Assembly (NCBI GenBank): GCA_937949945.1
Contig: CALFEQ010000200.1
Span: 1-64,000, forward strand
Source of the DNA: an uncultured Myxococcales bacterium
GTDB taxonomy: Bacteria; Myxococcota_A; Polyangia; Polyangiales; Polyangiaceae
Reading direction: 5' to 3'
Length of the DNA stretch: 64,000 nt
Shown: piece after piece, positions 37,197 to 45,787 of the stretch
How the letters are laid out: each line of letters begins with the position of its first letter
Position numbering within the stretch: the stretch's first letter is position 1
Program-made: the position numbers and the translations under genes
The notes under the pieces: model-generated
The model's database searches: none
What the model was told of the DNA's origin: nothing
Seen by the model: the letters and a program-made list of their open reading frames with translations, nothing else

Positions 37197-38666
37197 ATGG
37201 CGAAGGTATCGCAGGCGGCCAAAATCGGCCTCTTCGTCGTCGTCACGGCGGGCGCGGGGTATCTCGTCTACCGCACCATCCACCGCGATGCCGGCAAAGG
37301 GGGCGGCTACGTCGTCCATGCGTACCTGAACGACGCGAGCGGCATCGCCAAGCACTCGCGCGTCACGATCGCCGGCATCCCCGTCGGCACCGTCGAGGAC
37401 ATCCGGCTCGAGAACGGCAAGGCGCGCATCGACGTCCGCGTGAACGGCGACGTCACCCTCCATCGGACGGCGCGCCTCGGCGTGAAGAGCGCGTCGCTGC
37501 TCGGCGAGAACGTCGTCGTGCTCACGCAGGGCGTCGGCGAGCCGAACAAGAAGGACGGCGACGAGATCGAGACGATGCCGGAGGCGGCGTCCGTCGAGGA
37601 CATCAAGGCGCAGGTCGCGCGCATCGCCGAGCTCGTCGAGCGGGTCGCCCAACAGCTCGCCAACTCGATCGGCACCGACGAGGGCGGGCAGAACATGCGG
37701 GCGATCCTGCAGAACCTCGCCGACGCCACCGAGGCGATCAACCTGACGGTCCGCGAGAACCGCGTCGTCATCAAGGAGACGCTCGAGAACATCGACCGCA
37801 TCACGGCCAAGGGCGGGCCCGAGCTGCAGCAGATCCTCGTCAACGTGAAGCTGATCACCGAGGACGTGAAGCAGATGCTCGCCATGCAAGGCAAGGACGG
37901 CGAGGCGGGCGAGCTGCGGCAGACCATCGAGCGCGTCAACCGCGCGTCGAAGAGCCTCGAGAGCGCGCTCGCGCACATCGACAACATCGCCGCCCGCGTC
38001 GACCGCGGCGAGGGCACCATCGGAAAGCTCACGAAGGACGAAGCCCTCGTCAACGAGGTGCAGGGCGTCGCCGAGGGCGTCAACGACTACGTCGACAGCC
38101 TCCGGCGGCTCCAGACGGTCGTCGGCCTGCGCAGCGACTACAACTTCCTCGCGAACACCATCAAGAGCTACGTCGAGCTGCGGCTCCAGCCGCGCGAGGA
38201 CAAGTACTACCTCATCGAGCTGATCAACGACCCGCGCGGCAAGACGAGCTTCACGCAGACGGACGTCGACACGACGAACCCGAACGAGCCCGCGCACTAC
38301 CGCACGATCACCACGACGACGACGGACGCCTTCCGTTTCTCGCTCCAGTTCGCGCGGCGCATCGGCCCCTTCACCGGACGATTCGGCATCAAGGAGTCGA
38401 CCGGTGGCATCGGCCTCGACACGCACCTGCTCTCGAACCGCTTCGAGATCGTCCAGGACTTCTTCGGCTTCGGAGAGGAGATCCGCCCGCGCTACCGCCT
38501 CTGGATCGGCTACGAGTTCCTCCGCCGACTCTGGCTGATCGGCGGCATCGACCACGTGTTCTTGGCGAACCGCCGTGACTACTTCCTCGGGCTCCAGCTC
38601 CGGTTCAACGACGAGGATCTGAAGACGATCCTTCCGTTCGCAGGCGGCGCCACGTCGGCCCGCTGA
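37197..38666 (+). CDS. MCE/MlaD-family lipid-transport protein with a beta-rich C-terminus
   Basis: A 489-residue protein. One N-terminal membrane anchor (AAKIGLFVVVTAGAGYLVYR), then an MCE domain at about residues 42-115 ('HSRVTIAGIPVGTVEDIRLE', 'SLLGENVVVLTQG'), a long helical region (130-300) that could form a shuttle tunnel, and a C-terminal 170 residues rich in beta strands ('FRFSLQFARRIGPFTGRFGI', 'YRLWIGYEFLRRLWLIGG', 'YFLGLQLRFNDEDLK') resembling an outer-membrane barrel or outer-leaflet module. MCE proteins move lipids between membranes with MlaE/MlaF-type ABC components, none of which are adjacent. AGGAGG abuts the ATG. Confidence 0.85.
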   Translation: MAKVSQAAKIGLFVVVTAGAGYLVYRTIHRDAGKGGGYVVHAYLNDASGIAKHSRVTIAGIPVGTVEDIRLENGKARIDVRVNGDVTLHRTARLGVKSASLLGENVVVLTQGVGEPNKKDGDEIETMPEAASVEDIKAQVARIAELVERVAQQLANSIGTDEGGQNMRAILQNLADATEAINLTVRENRVVIKETLENIDRITAKGGPELQQILVNVKLITEDVKQMLAMQGKDGEAGELRQTIERVNRASKSLESALAHIDNIAARVDRGEGTIGKLTKDEALVNEVQGVAEGVNDYVDSLRRLQTVVGLRSDYNFLANTIKSYVELRLQPREDKYYLIELINDPRGKTSFTQTDVDTTNPNEPAHYRTITTTTTDAFRFSLQFARRIGPFTGRFGIKESTGGIGLDTHLLSNRFEIVQDFFGFGEEIRPRYRLWIGYEFLRRLWLIGGIDHVFLANRRDYFLGLQLRFNDEDLKTILPFAGGATSAR

Positions 38667-38753
38667 CGCGCGGACCGCGCACCGCGTGGCATCGCCCGCC
38701 ACCTCTGCGCACGAAAGTGGCCGCCCACCGATCGCCTATCCCGATTTGGATGG

Positions 38754-38759
38754 TAGAGT
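38754..38759 (+). promoter_or_regulatory. Candidate -10 element for the tail-anchored protein gene
   Basis: TAGAGT, 31 bases before the TTG start, leaving a leader that contains AAAGGAG at the right place for a ribosome-binding site. Confidence 0.4.
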
Positions 38760-38790
38760 AGCGCTCACGTCGACGAAAGGAGCGTGAGAG

Positions 38791-39315
38791 TTGTCGGAAG
38801 CCCCGTCTGCGAATCCATCGTCGGACGCCGAGCGCCGAACGGTCTCCGGCGAGAGACGGATCGAGCTACCCGAGCTGAAGGCGACGCGGGTGAGCGAACG
38901 ATTCCAGATCCCGGAGGAGGCGATACCGACCACGCGACCTCCCGCGCCTTCGCCCCACGAGCACGGCGACGACGCGCGACGCGCGACGGAGCAAGAGGTG
39001 CCGAGCCACAAGGCGACGCGCCAGATGCCCGTGCCGGAGAGCATCAAGCAGCTCGCCGTCCCGACCCCTCCCCCTTTCGATCCGTCCGCGATCGAGATCC
39101 CGAAGGCCTCGCCGCTGCCGACGATCGCCGTGCCGTCCGCCGACGACCGCCACGACGAAAGCGACGAGGCGGCCGCGGCCGCCGTGGCGGAGGCCCCGCC
39201 CACGGCTCGGCCGCGCCGCCATCGCGAGCTCGTCGGCGCGCTCGTGCTCCTCGTGCTCCTGCTCGCCTTCACGCTGCTCGCGATCCGGCTGGTCGCGAGC
39301 GTCGTGTTCGCGTGA
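38791..39315 (+). CDS. Uncharacterised tail-anchored membrane protein
   Basis: A 174-residue protein, Pro/Ala/Glu-rich and mostly unstructured for the first 145 residues, with one C-terminal transmembrane helix (LVGALVLLVLLLAFTLLAIR). The short signature 'TRVSERFQIPEEAIPTTRPP' may be a docking peptide. No family recognised. Start TTG 38791 is supported by GGAG 8 bases upstream. It converges with the GspC-like gene, 12 bases apart. Confidence 0.6.
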   Translation: MSEAPSANPSSDAERRTVSGERRIELPELKATRVSERFQIPEEAIPTTRPPAPSPHEHGDDARRATEQEVPSHKATRQMPVPESIKQLAVPTPPPFDPSAIEIPKASPLPTIAVPSADDRHDESDEAAAAAVAEAPPTARPRRHRELVGALVLLVLLLAFTLLAIRLVASVVFA

Positions 39316-39327
39316 AGCGCGTCGCGA

Positions 39328-40125
39328 TCAACGCGTCGTCGTGTACGCGGTGTACGTCCGGTCGAGCGGGATGCCGCCGCGATAGATGCGGATGTTCACC
39401 GACGGCCGTCCGTCGGTGAGCGCGCGGCGGATCTCCGCGAGCGTGTCCTCGTTCGCCGGCGCGCCGTCCACCGACGCGACGAGATCGCCCTCGCGGAAGT
39501 CCGCCTCGGCGAAGAGCGATCCCACGGGGACCTCGCCCAGCTTCAGCATCGGGCCGCCGAAGAGCTCCACCCGCTCGTACGAAGGCAGCACGTCGCGTGC
39601 GGCGCGCGCCGCTTCGGTGTCGAGCGCGAAGCGGTTCTTGCCGAGCGGGCGGGCGACGACGTCGAGCTTGTGACGCACGATGCGGAGCTTCACGGTGTCG
39701 CCCGGCGTCAAGACGACGTCGCCCTGTGCGGTCTCGAACGTGACGGCCTGCTCTCCGATGCGAGCGACCCGCATGCCACGGCCGACGAGCTCGCCCTCGT
39801 GATACGCGCGCGTCGACCACGTCCGCGTGTCGGCGATGATCGCCGCGGGCGGCGACGTCCCGTCGCCGAGCTCGATCCCGAAGAGCCGGTGCGGGCTCTC
39901 GGTGGCCACGTACTGGGAGACGTCGTCGATCCGACCGTCGCGCGGCTCGAGGATCTCCTCGGGAGTGACCGGCGACGCGATCGGGTCGTCGGCCGTCCGC
40001 TCGCCGACGGCGTTGGTCTGCGAGCTCGTCTGCGCACGCTCCTCCACGCTGCAGCCCGTCAGCGCGGACATGCATCCGGCGAGGAGGACCGCGCTCCAAC
40101 CGATTCGAAGCTCACCGATGCTCAT
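39328..40125 (-). CDS. GspC-like lipoprotein with HR and PDZ-type domains
   Basis: A 265-residue lipoprotein (lipobox LTGC at residue 25). Residues about 75-150 ('HRLFGIELGDGTSPPAAIIA', 'TVKLRIVR') resemble the homology region of the type II secretion protein GspC, which binds the GspD secretin. The C-terminal half is PDZ-like ('GSLFAEADFREGDLVASVDG', 'TLAEIRRALTDG'), as in GspC PDZ domains. True GspC has an N-terminal membrane helix instead of a lipid anchor and is encoded with other gsp genes, none of which are here. It is probably an adaptor derived from GspC. AGGAG before ATG 40125. Confidence 0.7.
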   Translation of the reverse strand: MSIGELRIGWSAVLLAGCMSALTGCSVEERAQTSSQTNAVGERTADDPIASPVTPEEILEPRDGRIDDVSQYVATESPHRLFGIELGDGTSPPAAIIADTRTWSTRAYHEGELVGRGMRVARIGEQAVTFETAQGDVVLTPGDTVKLRIVRHKLDVVARPLGKNRFALDTEAARAARDVLPSYERVELFGGPMLKLGEVPVGSLFAEADFREGDLVASVDGAPANEDTLAEIRRALTDGRPSVNIRIYRGGIPLDRTYTAYTTTR

Positions 40126-40149
40126 GGTCGTCTCTCCTCTTCCGTCGAC

Positions 40150-41082
40150 TCAGTCGAAGCAGCTCGCGTACGCCCCGTTGCCTTCCGGTCCCTTCGCCCA
40201 TGCGAGACAGGCGATCTTCCGCTGACCGTCGATGTTCGGGTGGAAGCAGTCGACGCCGTTGATGTCCTCCGCGCCGAACCGGTACGTGCCGACCGACGTG
40301 TTCTCGTAACCTTCCGCGATCGAGCCCACCCAGTCCGTGACGAACCCGACGCCGCGCGGGTTCCTCCCGTTCGCGTTCGTGGCGTACGCGTGGACCTCCT
40401 CCGCGATCACGTCGTTGTACTGGTCGATGCGTGCGCCGATCTGCGCGCGACGCGCCGGATCGCTCTCGGCCGTGACGACGCGGCAGACGCCCGCGAGCGG
40501 CCAGACTCCCCAGTGGCACCAGAGGCTCTTGTCGTGACCGGCCTGGTAGAGCCCGTCGACGCGCGGCACGCTGAGGATCTGCACGACCGACTTCGGCGGC
40601 AGGCACGCGGCGAGCTGATCCATCCCGGCGCGAAGCGCGTTCCGCCAGGTGGTGACCGAGTAGAGGTTGGCCGCCGCGTCCGCGCTGTTCGATCGCGGGC
40701 GGTTGCAGACGTCGTTGCCGCCGAGAAGCACGCGCACGCGCGTGGGCTTCTTGTCCTGGGCGCAGATGCGCGCGGCCTGCGCGGCGAAGTTGTCGTTGCC
40801 GCCGACCAGCTCCGCGCCGCTGACGGACTCCGGCTCCTGCGTGAAGCCCGGCTGCGTGGCCGCGTGACGCGAGGCCAAGGAGTTCACGCGAGCGTCGGTC
40901 CCCTGCACCCAGCTCAGGTCGGGGTGATCGCCGGGCCAGCCGTTCGCGCCGAAGCCCTGCGAGATGCTGTCTCCCGCGTTCGCCTGCTTCGACGGCGGAG
41001 CCCACACGGTCGCCGTCGCGCTGTTCACGAACAAAAAGCTCCCCATGGCGATCGCCGGGATCGCCCGTCGCACGAGCCGCAT
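40150..41082 (-). CDS. Secreted SGNH/GDSL-family hydrolase
   Basis: A 310-residue exported esterase/lipase-like enzyme. Signal peptide (FLFVNSATATVWA, cleavage near residue 27). Block I 'AGDSISQGFG' gives the nucleophile Ser39; block III GGNDVC gives the oxyanion Asn; block V 'GVDCFHPN' gives Asp278 and His281. The SGNH triad is therefore complete. Several Cys suggest disulfides. Substrate not predictable (ester, carbohydrate acetyl or lipid). GGAGGAGG precedes ATG 41082. It is 24 bases upstream of the GspC-like gene in the same direction. Confidence 0.85.
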   Translation of the reverse strand: MRLVRRAIPAIAMGSFLFVNSATATVWAPPSKQANAGDSISQGFGANGWPGDHPDLSWVQGTDARVNSLASRHAATQPGFTQEPESVSGAELVGGNDNFAAQAARICAQDKKPTRVRVLLGGNDVCNRPRSNSADAAANLYSVTTWRNALRAGMDQLAACLPPKSVVQILSVPRVDGLYQAGHDKSLWCHWGVWPLAGVCRVVTAESDPARRAQIGARIDQYNDVIAEEVHAYATNANGRNPRGVGFVTDWVGSIAEGYENTSVGTYRFGAEDINGVDCFHPNIDGQRKIACLAWAKGPEGNGAYASCFD

Positions 41083-41504
41083 TGCTCCTCCTCCGGCTTC
41101 CGTTCGTCCGGGTCGTCCTCGTCCCGACCGACGGCGTCGAGCCGACGGCGCCGGACGACGACGCGCGACGAGTTTCTGCTCTCGAGCGGGTTTTCGCTCG
41201 GCACAGACGCGTCTCGATACGGGCGAAGACGCAGTTTTGTGGCACCCATGCGCGCTTGTGCGCGCATGCGCGCGCGGCTCGGCACAGAGGCGCCGAAGCG
41301 CTCCCGCAGCAGCGCCGACATCGTGCCCGAAGCTCCCCGTCCTCGGCCCCGCGGCCTGCGTCGCGCACGCGGGTTAAATCGACGCTGCCCGCCGACATCA
41401 GGTAGGAGCACGCTTCACACGCACTCCATGCGTACGCACGGCGCACGCGCGCGCTCGCGATCGACGACGCGTCTCGAGCACGCGACGAAGAGCGCGACGA
41501 CGAT
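41083..41504. other. Intergenic region without a supported gene
   Basis: About 420 bases between two minus-strand genes. It contains short self-complementary GC runs (TGCGCGCATGCGCGCGC near 41250-41275, and CGCGCGCTCGCG near 41450) but no open frame with protein-like composition. Promoter of the SGNH gene and terminator of the upstream lipoprotein gene are expected here; neither could be pinned down. Confidence 0.4.
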
Positions 41505-42299
41505 CTACGGGCCGACGGGCACGAGCTTGCACGTGCCCCCGTCGCACTCGGCGGCGACCGGCGCGCACGCCCCGCAGACGACGCCGCCGGGCGTGGGGCA
41601 CTGCGAGACGAGCGCGCGATAGTCCGACTCGTACTGTGCGGCGGCGCTCTTCGCGATCGCGATGTCGGGGCACCTGCACGGCGGGCAGACGTTGCCGGTG
41701 ATCGCCACGACGCAGTCGTCCGACGTCGTGCAGCTCCGCGAGTACTTGCCCGCGTCGAGCGCGTCCGGCGTCCCGCCCGGCGGAGGAAGCGTGCATGACG
41801 TCTCCGTCCCCTCGGCCGCGACCACGAGCTCGCGCGGCGGAAGCCCGGTGCGGTTCTCACCGACGACCGCGACGACGTACTTGCCGGCCGCGAGCGGCGG
41901 GAGCGTGCACGTCGCTTCGGGGATCAAGCACACGGGAGGGCACACGTCCGCGCTCGGGCAGTGCCTCGCGGACATGGAGAGCGTGATCTTCGACCCGTCG
42001 ACGACGACCTGGCACTCCTCGACGGTCGTCTGGCAGGAGAGGCATCCGTCCGTCGCATCCACCTCCACGGTGATCGGAACGCCCGGGCGCGCCGTGCCCG
42101 GCACGCACGCGCGGCTGCCGTCCACGGAGACGGTCGTGCAGTTGCCGCCGGACGAGGCGCCGCTCGAGCCTCCGGAGGACGTGCCCGACGAACCGCTGCT
42201 GCTGCCGCCGCTGCTGCTCGCCCCTTGGGTCGACGGGTCGATGCTGCCACCGCAAGCCGCGAACACGAAGACGACGAAGGGCGCCCACCCGATGCGCAT
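41505..42299 (-). CDS. Uncharacterised lipoprotein with Ser/Gly linker
   Basis: A 264-residue exported protein. Hydrophobic signal 'APFVVFVFAACGG' with the lipid-accepting Cys near residue 15, then a 35-residue Ser/Gly linker (SSGGSSSGSSGTSSGGSSG) typical of myxobacterial lipoproteins, then a Cys-rich beta domain ('GCLSCQTTVEECQVVVDG', 'CPPVCLIPEATCTLPPL', 'NVCPPCRCPDIAIAK'). No family recognised; the pattern of about 18 Cys suggests a disulfide-held surface domain. Start ATG 42299 gives a proper signal peptide. Confidence 0.7.
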   Translation of the reverse strand: MRIGWAPFVVFVFAACGGSIDPSTQGASSSGGSSSGSSGTSSGGSSGASSGGNCTTVSVDGSRACVPGTARPGVPITVEVDATDGCLSCQTTVEECQVVVDGSKITLSMSARHCPSADVCPPVCLIPEATCTLPPLAAGKYVVAVVGENRTGLPPRELVVAAEGTETSCTLPPPGGTPDALDAGKYSRSCTTSDDCVVAITGNVCPPCRCPDIAIAKSAAAQYESDYRALVSQCPTPGGVVCGACAPVAAECDGGTCKLVPVGP

Positions 42300-42414
42300 A
42301 CCGCCATTGAAGCCCCTTCGCGTCGAGCGCGTCCAGCCCACCGCGCCGAAGCATCCCGACGGCGGAGCCGTCGAATGCGCGCGCGAGGGGCGCGACAACC
42401 ACGGGCGTTCGGGC

Positions 42415-42420
42415 TAGGTT
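42415..42420 (+). promoter_or_regulatory. Candidate -10 element, leaderless, for the crotonase gene
   Basis: TAGGTT ends 7 bases before GTG 42428; no Shine-Dalgarno sequence. Confidence 0.5.
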
Positions 42421-42427
42421 GCGGGTC

Positions 42428-43129
42428 GTGGCAAACGAGGTCTGCTCTTACACGCTGGAAGGGAACATCGCGGTCGTCCGGATGGACGACGGCAAGGCCA
42501 ACGCGCTCTCCGAGGCGATGATCGACGGGCTCCTCGACGCGCTCGCGCGCGCCGAGAAGGAGGCGAGCGCGATGGTGCTCGTCGGGAGGCCCGATCGCTT
42601 CTGCGCCGGCTTCGACCTGCGCGTCATGATGAGCAGCCCGGAGGCCGCCAAGGCGCTCCTCTCGCGAGGAGCGGATCTCCTCATGAAGCTCTACGGCGCT
42701 CCCCTCCCCCTCGTGATCGCGTGCACCGGGCACGCCGTCGCGGGCGGCGCGCTGGTCGTGCTGACCGGCGACGTGCGCATCGGCGCCGAGGGTCCGTACC
42801 GCATCGGGCTCAACGAGGTCTCGATCGGTCTTCCGGTCCCGATGCTCGCGATGGAGCTCGCGCGCGACCGCCTCTCCCCCACGGAGCTCACGAACGCGAC
42901 GCTGGCGGCTCGCATCTACACGCCGGAGGAGGCGGTGCGTGCGGGATACCTCGACGCGGTCGTCCCCGCCGACGCCGTCCTCGCGCGCGCGAAGGAGGAG
43001 GCGACGAAGCTCGCCGGCCTCGCACGCAAGGCGTACGAGCAGACGAAGACGCGCCTGCGCGGCAAGACGATCGCGTACGTCCGCGCCGGGCTCGAACAGG
43101 ACGTGAAGAGCCTCATGCTCGGCACCTGA
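42428..43129 (+). CDS. Enoyl-CoA hydratase/isomerase (crotonase) family protein
   Basis: A 233-residue crotonase-fold protein acting on acyl-CoA. 'RPDRFCAGFDLRVMM' carries the oxyanion-hole segment, 'GHAVAGGALVVLTGDVRIGA' the second, and 'IGLNEVSIGLPVPMLAME' the third. The Glu of the third segment (E164 position of rat hydratase) is present, but the first catalytic Glu (E144 position, GGGCE) is Leu here, so an isomerase or other acyl-CoA reaction is more likely than simple hydration. Slightly shorter than typical (about 255). Start GTG 42428 follows a leaderless-type promoter; an in-frame TTG lies three codons upstream. Confidence 0.85.
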   Translation: MANEVCSYTLEGNIAVVRMDDGKANALSEAMIDGLLDALARAEKEASAMVLVGRPDRFCAGFDLRVMMSSPEAAKALLSRGADLLMKLYGAPLPLVIACTGHAVAGGALVVLTGDVRIGAEGPYRIGLNEVSIGLPVPMLAMELARDRLSPTELTNATLAARIYTPEEAVRAGYLDAVVPADAVLARAKEEATKLAGLARKAYEQTKTRLRGKTIAYVRAGLEQDVKSLMLGT

Positions 43130-43181
43130 TCGAAGGCCGGCCCGTGCAGGGCTGCCCGCCCATCGTCGCGCCGGATGCGCG

Positions 43182-44027
43182 CTAGCACGCCGGCGGATCG
43201 AGGAGCTCGCTCGCCAGCGGCTCCGCATGGAGCGGCGGAAGGCCGAGCGCGGCGCGGACGGGGCCGAAGGAACGCCGGTGCGCGGAGCACGCGCCGAGGC
43301 GCTCGAGGGCCGCGAGGTGCTCCTTCACCGGGTAGCCCTTGTGGCGCGCGAAGCCGTAGCCGGGATACAGGGCGTCGAGCTCCGTCATGAGCGCGTCGCG
43401 GGTCGTCTTGGCGAGGATCGACGCGGCGGCGATCGACAGGCTGCGCGCGTCGCCCTTCACGATGCGCTCCTGCGGGATCGCGACGTCCTTCAGGCGGCGC
43501 GCGTCGATGAGCAGGTGCTGCGGCGCGATCGGAAGCCCCATGACGGCGCGCTTCATCGCGAGCAGTCCCGCCCAGTAGATGTTGAGCGTGTCGATCTCCT
43601 CGACGGAGGCCCAGCCGACGGCCCACGCCGCCGCGGCGGACTTGATCTCCTCCGCGAGGCGCTCGCGCTCCTTGGCGTCGAGCTTCTTCGAGTCGTCGAC
43701 GTCCGCGATGCGCGTCCCCGGATGGAGGATCACCGCGGCCGCGCAGACCGGCCCCGCGAGCGGGCTCATCCCTGCCTCGTCCACACCGGCGACCCGCATC
43801 GTGCCAGCGGACCAGAGCCCTTGCTCGAACACGAGCATCTTCCGCAGGCGCTGACCTTCCGATCTGCGCGCGCGCCTGCGCTTCTCGATGGCCTCGAGGA
43901 TCGCCTTCGCGCCCGGCCGCGGATCGGCGCGGAGCCGCCGTTCGAGAGCCCGCGGCAGAGGCCTGCCCTGCTCGACGTGACGCGCGCGGATGTCCGCGAG
44001 GCACAAACGAGGCTCGACCGTCGGCAC
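43182..44027 (-). CDS. rnhB: Ribonuclease HII with altered GRG motif
   Basis: A 281-residue RNase HII, which cuts RNA-DNA hybrids and removes misincorporated ribonucleotides. Catalytic pieces: '[20 protein letters not shown]' (Asp83/Glu84), 'DVDDSKKL', 'LLIDARRL', '[12 protein letters not shown]' and '[18 protein letters not shown]' with '[10 protein letters not shown]'. The usual GRG after DEA, which reads the ribose 2'-OH at the RNA-DNA junction, is GMS here. An N-terminal extension of about 75 residues is like the helical extension of some Gram-positive RNase HII. Start GTG 44027 is a best guess. Confidence 0.88.
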   Translation of the reverse strand: MPTVEPRLCLADIRARHVEQGRPLPRALERRLRADPRPGAKAILEAIEKRRRARRSEGQRLRKMLVFEQGLWSAGTMRVAGVDEAGMSPLAGPVCAAAVILHPGTRIADVDDSKKLDAKERERLAEEIKSAAAAWAVGWASVEEIDTLNIYWAGLLAMKRAVMGLPIAPQHLLIDARRLKDVAIPQERIVKGDARSLSIAAASILAKTTRDALMTELDALYPGYGFARHKGYPVKEHLAALERLGACSAHRRSFGPVRAALGLPPLHAEPLASELLDPPAC

Positions 44028-44153
44028 GTACGGGCGACTAGAGCCGTGTGCTCCTGGGGTCAATGCCTGCGCCTGCACGTCCCGGTGCAGGAGCAACGTC
44101 CACGCCACGCCACTCGATGCGAAGGTCGCCCCTCGGCGGACGGGCTCGAAGCC

Positions 44154-44182
44154 TTGACTGATTTTGATGAGTATCTAAATAG
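44154..44182 (+). promoter_or_regulatory. AT-rich promoter for the hydrolase lipoprotein
   Basis: TTGACT (44154-44159), 17-base spacer, AAATAG (44177-44182); alternatively TATCTA at 44172. The 30-base stretch is the most AT-rich in the neighbourhood. ATG 44194 is only about 12 bases from the -10, so the leader is very short. This is the only classical TTGACx -35 with good spacing that I could find in the window. Confidence 0.55.
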
Positions 44183-44193
44183 GCCGACATCGA

Positions 44194-45702
44194 ATGAGAG
44201 CGGCCGCCCTCCTCTTCTTCTCCGCCGTCTTCCTCGTCGCATGCGGCGGGAGCCCGAAGACCGACGGTGCGCCGGCGACGAGGACGACGATGACCCCGAA
44301 GCGCGCTGCCGCAGGAGAGCTGACGACGTACAAGGGCGGCGAGGCCATCGGCAAAGAGCGCTGGACGGACGACGGCGAGCGCCTCACGAGCACGCTCGAG
44401 CTCTCGGGCGCGACGGCGACGGTGACGATCGATCGCCCCGCACGGCGCGTGCGCGTCGAGTCCGGAGGCACGAGCATCGAGCGCGACGTCGCCGAAGGCA
44501 TGGTCGCCCTCGAGAACGGAAGCTGGCAGGCCTACGCGGTCGCGGCCGAGTCGTTCGCGCACGCGTCCACGCCCACGCCGGTGAAGGTCCTCGTCCCGGG
44601 GCAAGGCGCCGTCGTCGACGGCACGATCCGCGTGACGCCCGCCGCAGGCGGCGCCGGGCGCGTGGTCACCGTCGAGATCGGCCCGCTCGCGGTCACGGCG
44701 GAGATCGACGCTCGAGGCCGGGTCGTTCGCGCAACGGTGCCGGCGCAGGACGTCGAAGCGCAGCTCGCGACCGATCCGCCGCCGCCGAAGAAGGCCGCGC
44801 CCGAGCCGCCGGACTTCGTCGTCGAGGAAGCGGTCGAGGTCACCGCACACGACGGCGTGGCGTTGCGCGGCTCGCTCTGGGTACCGCGCGACGCGCGCGG
44901 CCCCGTGCCCGCCGCGCTCGTCATCGCAGGCTCCGGCCCCACCGACCGCGACGGGAACGGCAAGCTCGGGCTCCGCACGGACGCGTATCGCATGCTCGCC
45001 GAGGAGCTCGCGAAGAGAGGCATCGCGACGCTCCGCTACGACAAACGCGGCGTCGGCGCGAGCTCGCGGCCCGCCGATCCTGCCGCCGCCACCATCGACG
45101 ATTTCGTCTCCGACGCCGCCTCCATGCTCGGACGCCTCCGCGATCCCGCCCGCTTCTCGAAGGTGTCCGTCGTCGGCCACTCCGAGGGAGGCCTCGTCGC
45201 TCTGCTCCTCGCGCGCAAGGTCCCCGTCGACGCGCTCGTCCTCGTCGGGACGGCGGGGCGTCCGCTCCGCGCCGTGCTCCGCGAGCAGCTCTCCACGAAG
45301 GTGGACGCCGCCACGATGGCCGAGGTCGATCGCATCCTCGCGGACATCTCGGCGGGTCGGCCCGTCGAGCGCGTCCCGCCCGCCCTCGCCCCCCTCTTCT
45401 CTCCGACCGTGGCGACCTTCCTCCGCAGCGTGATCGACGTCGACCCCGCGCCGATCCTCCGCGGGCTCTCCGTGAAGACGACGGTCGTCCAAGGCGAGAC
45501 GGACGCCCAGATCGGCGTCGCGGACGCGAACCTCCTCGGAAAGGCGCGCCCCGGCGTCGAGGTCGCGATCCTGCCTCGCGTCAATCACGTGCTGAAGGAA
45601 GAGGCGTCGATCGAGCTACCGCAAGCGAGCTACACGGATCCGAGCAGGCCGATCGCGCGAGCTGCCGTCGACGCGATCGCGCGCGGGATCGTGGGCCGGT
45701 AG
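44194..45702 (+). CDS. Alpha/beta-hydrolase lipoprotein
   Basis: A 502-residue exported hydrolase. Lipobox LVACGG near residue 17. The first 200 residues are a beta-rich domain with Pro/Lys linker (DPPPPKKAAPEPP). The alpha/beta-hydrolase domain begins near residue 220 ('VTAHDGVALRGSLWVPRDA') with the oxyanion region 'VIAGSGPTDRDGNG', nucleophile elbow GHSEGG (Ser330), acid in 'VVQGETDAQIG' and His in 'LPRVNHVLKEE', a complete triad. It resembles the YqkD/dienelactone-type esterases with an N-terminal DUF. Substrate unknown; acts at the envelope. Confidence 0.85.
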   Translation: MRAAALLFFSAVFLVACGGSPKTDGAPATRTTMTPKRAAAGELTTYKGGEAIGKERWTDDGERLTSTLELSGATATVTIDRPARRVRVESGGTSIERDVAEGMVALENGSWQAYAVAAESFAHASTPTPVKVLVPGQGAVVDGTIRVTPAAGGAGRVVTVEIGPLAVTAEIDARGRVVRATVPAQDVEAQLATDPPPPKKAAPEPPDFVVEEAVEVTAHDGVALRGSLWVPRDARGPVPAALVIAGSGPTDRDGNGKLGLRTDAYRMLAEELAKRGIATLRYDKRGVGASSRPADPAAATIDDFVSDAASMLGRLRDPARFSKVSVVGHSEGGLVALLLARKVPVDALVLVGTAGRPLRAVLREQLSTKVDAATMAEVDRILADISAGRPVERVPPALAPLFSPTVATFLRSVIDVDPAPILRGLSVKTTVVQGETDAQIGVADANLLGKARPGVEVAILPRVNHVLKEEASIELPQASYTDPSRPIARAAVDAIARGIVGR

Positions 45703-45775
45703 CCGAGCCGTGCGCGCGTGCGCGCGGCCGTTCGGGCGGCGCACGGTCGCGGTCGCGAGCACCGCTCTGCTCCGA

Positions 45776-45781
45776 TATGCT
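45776..45781 (+). promoter_or_regulatory. Candidate -10 element, leaderless, for the LEA-type lipoprotein
   Basis: TATGCT ends 6 bases before GTG 45788; no Shine-Dalgarno sequence. Confidence 0.5.
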
Positions 45782-45787
45782 CGCGAC

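Noticed and set aside
41082..41405. Plus-strand open frame of 107 codons in the gap at 41083-41504
   Set aside because: It has Arg/Ala-rich shadow composition, no motif and no ribosome-binding site or promoter element.
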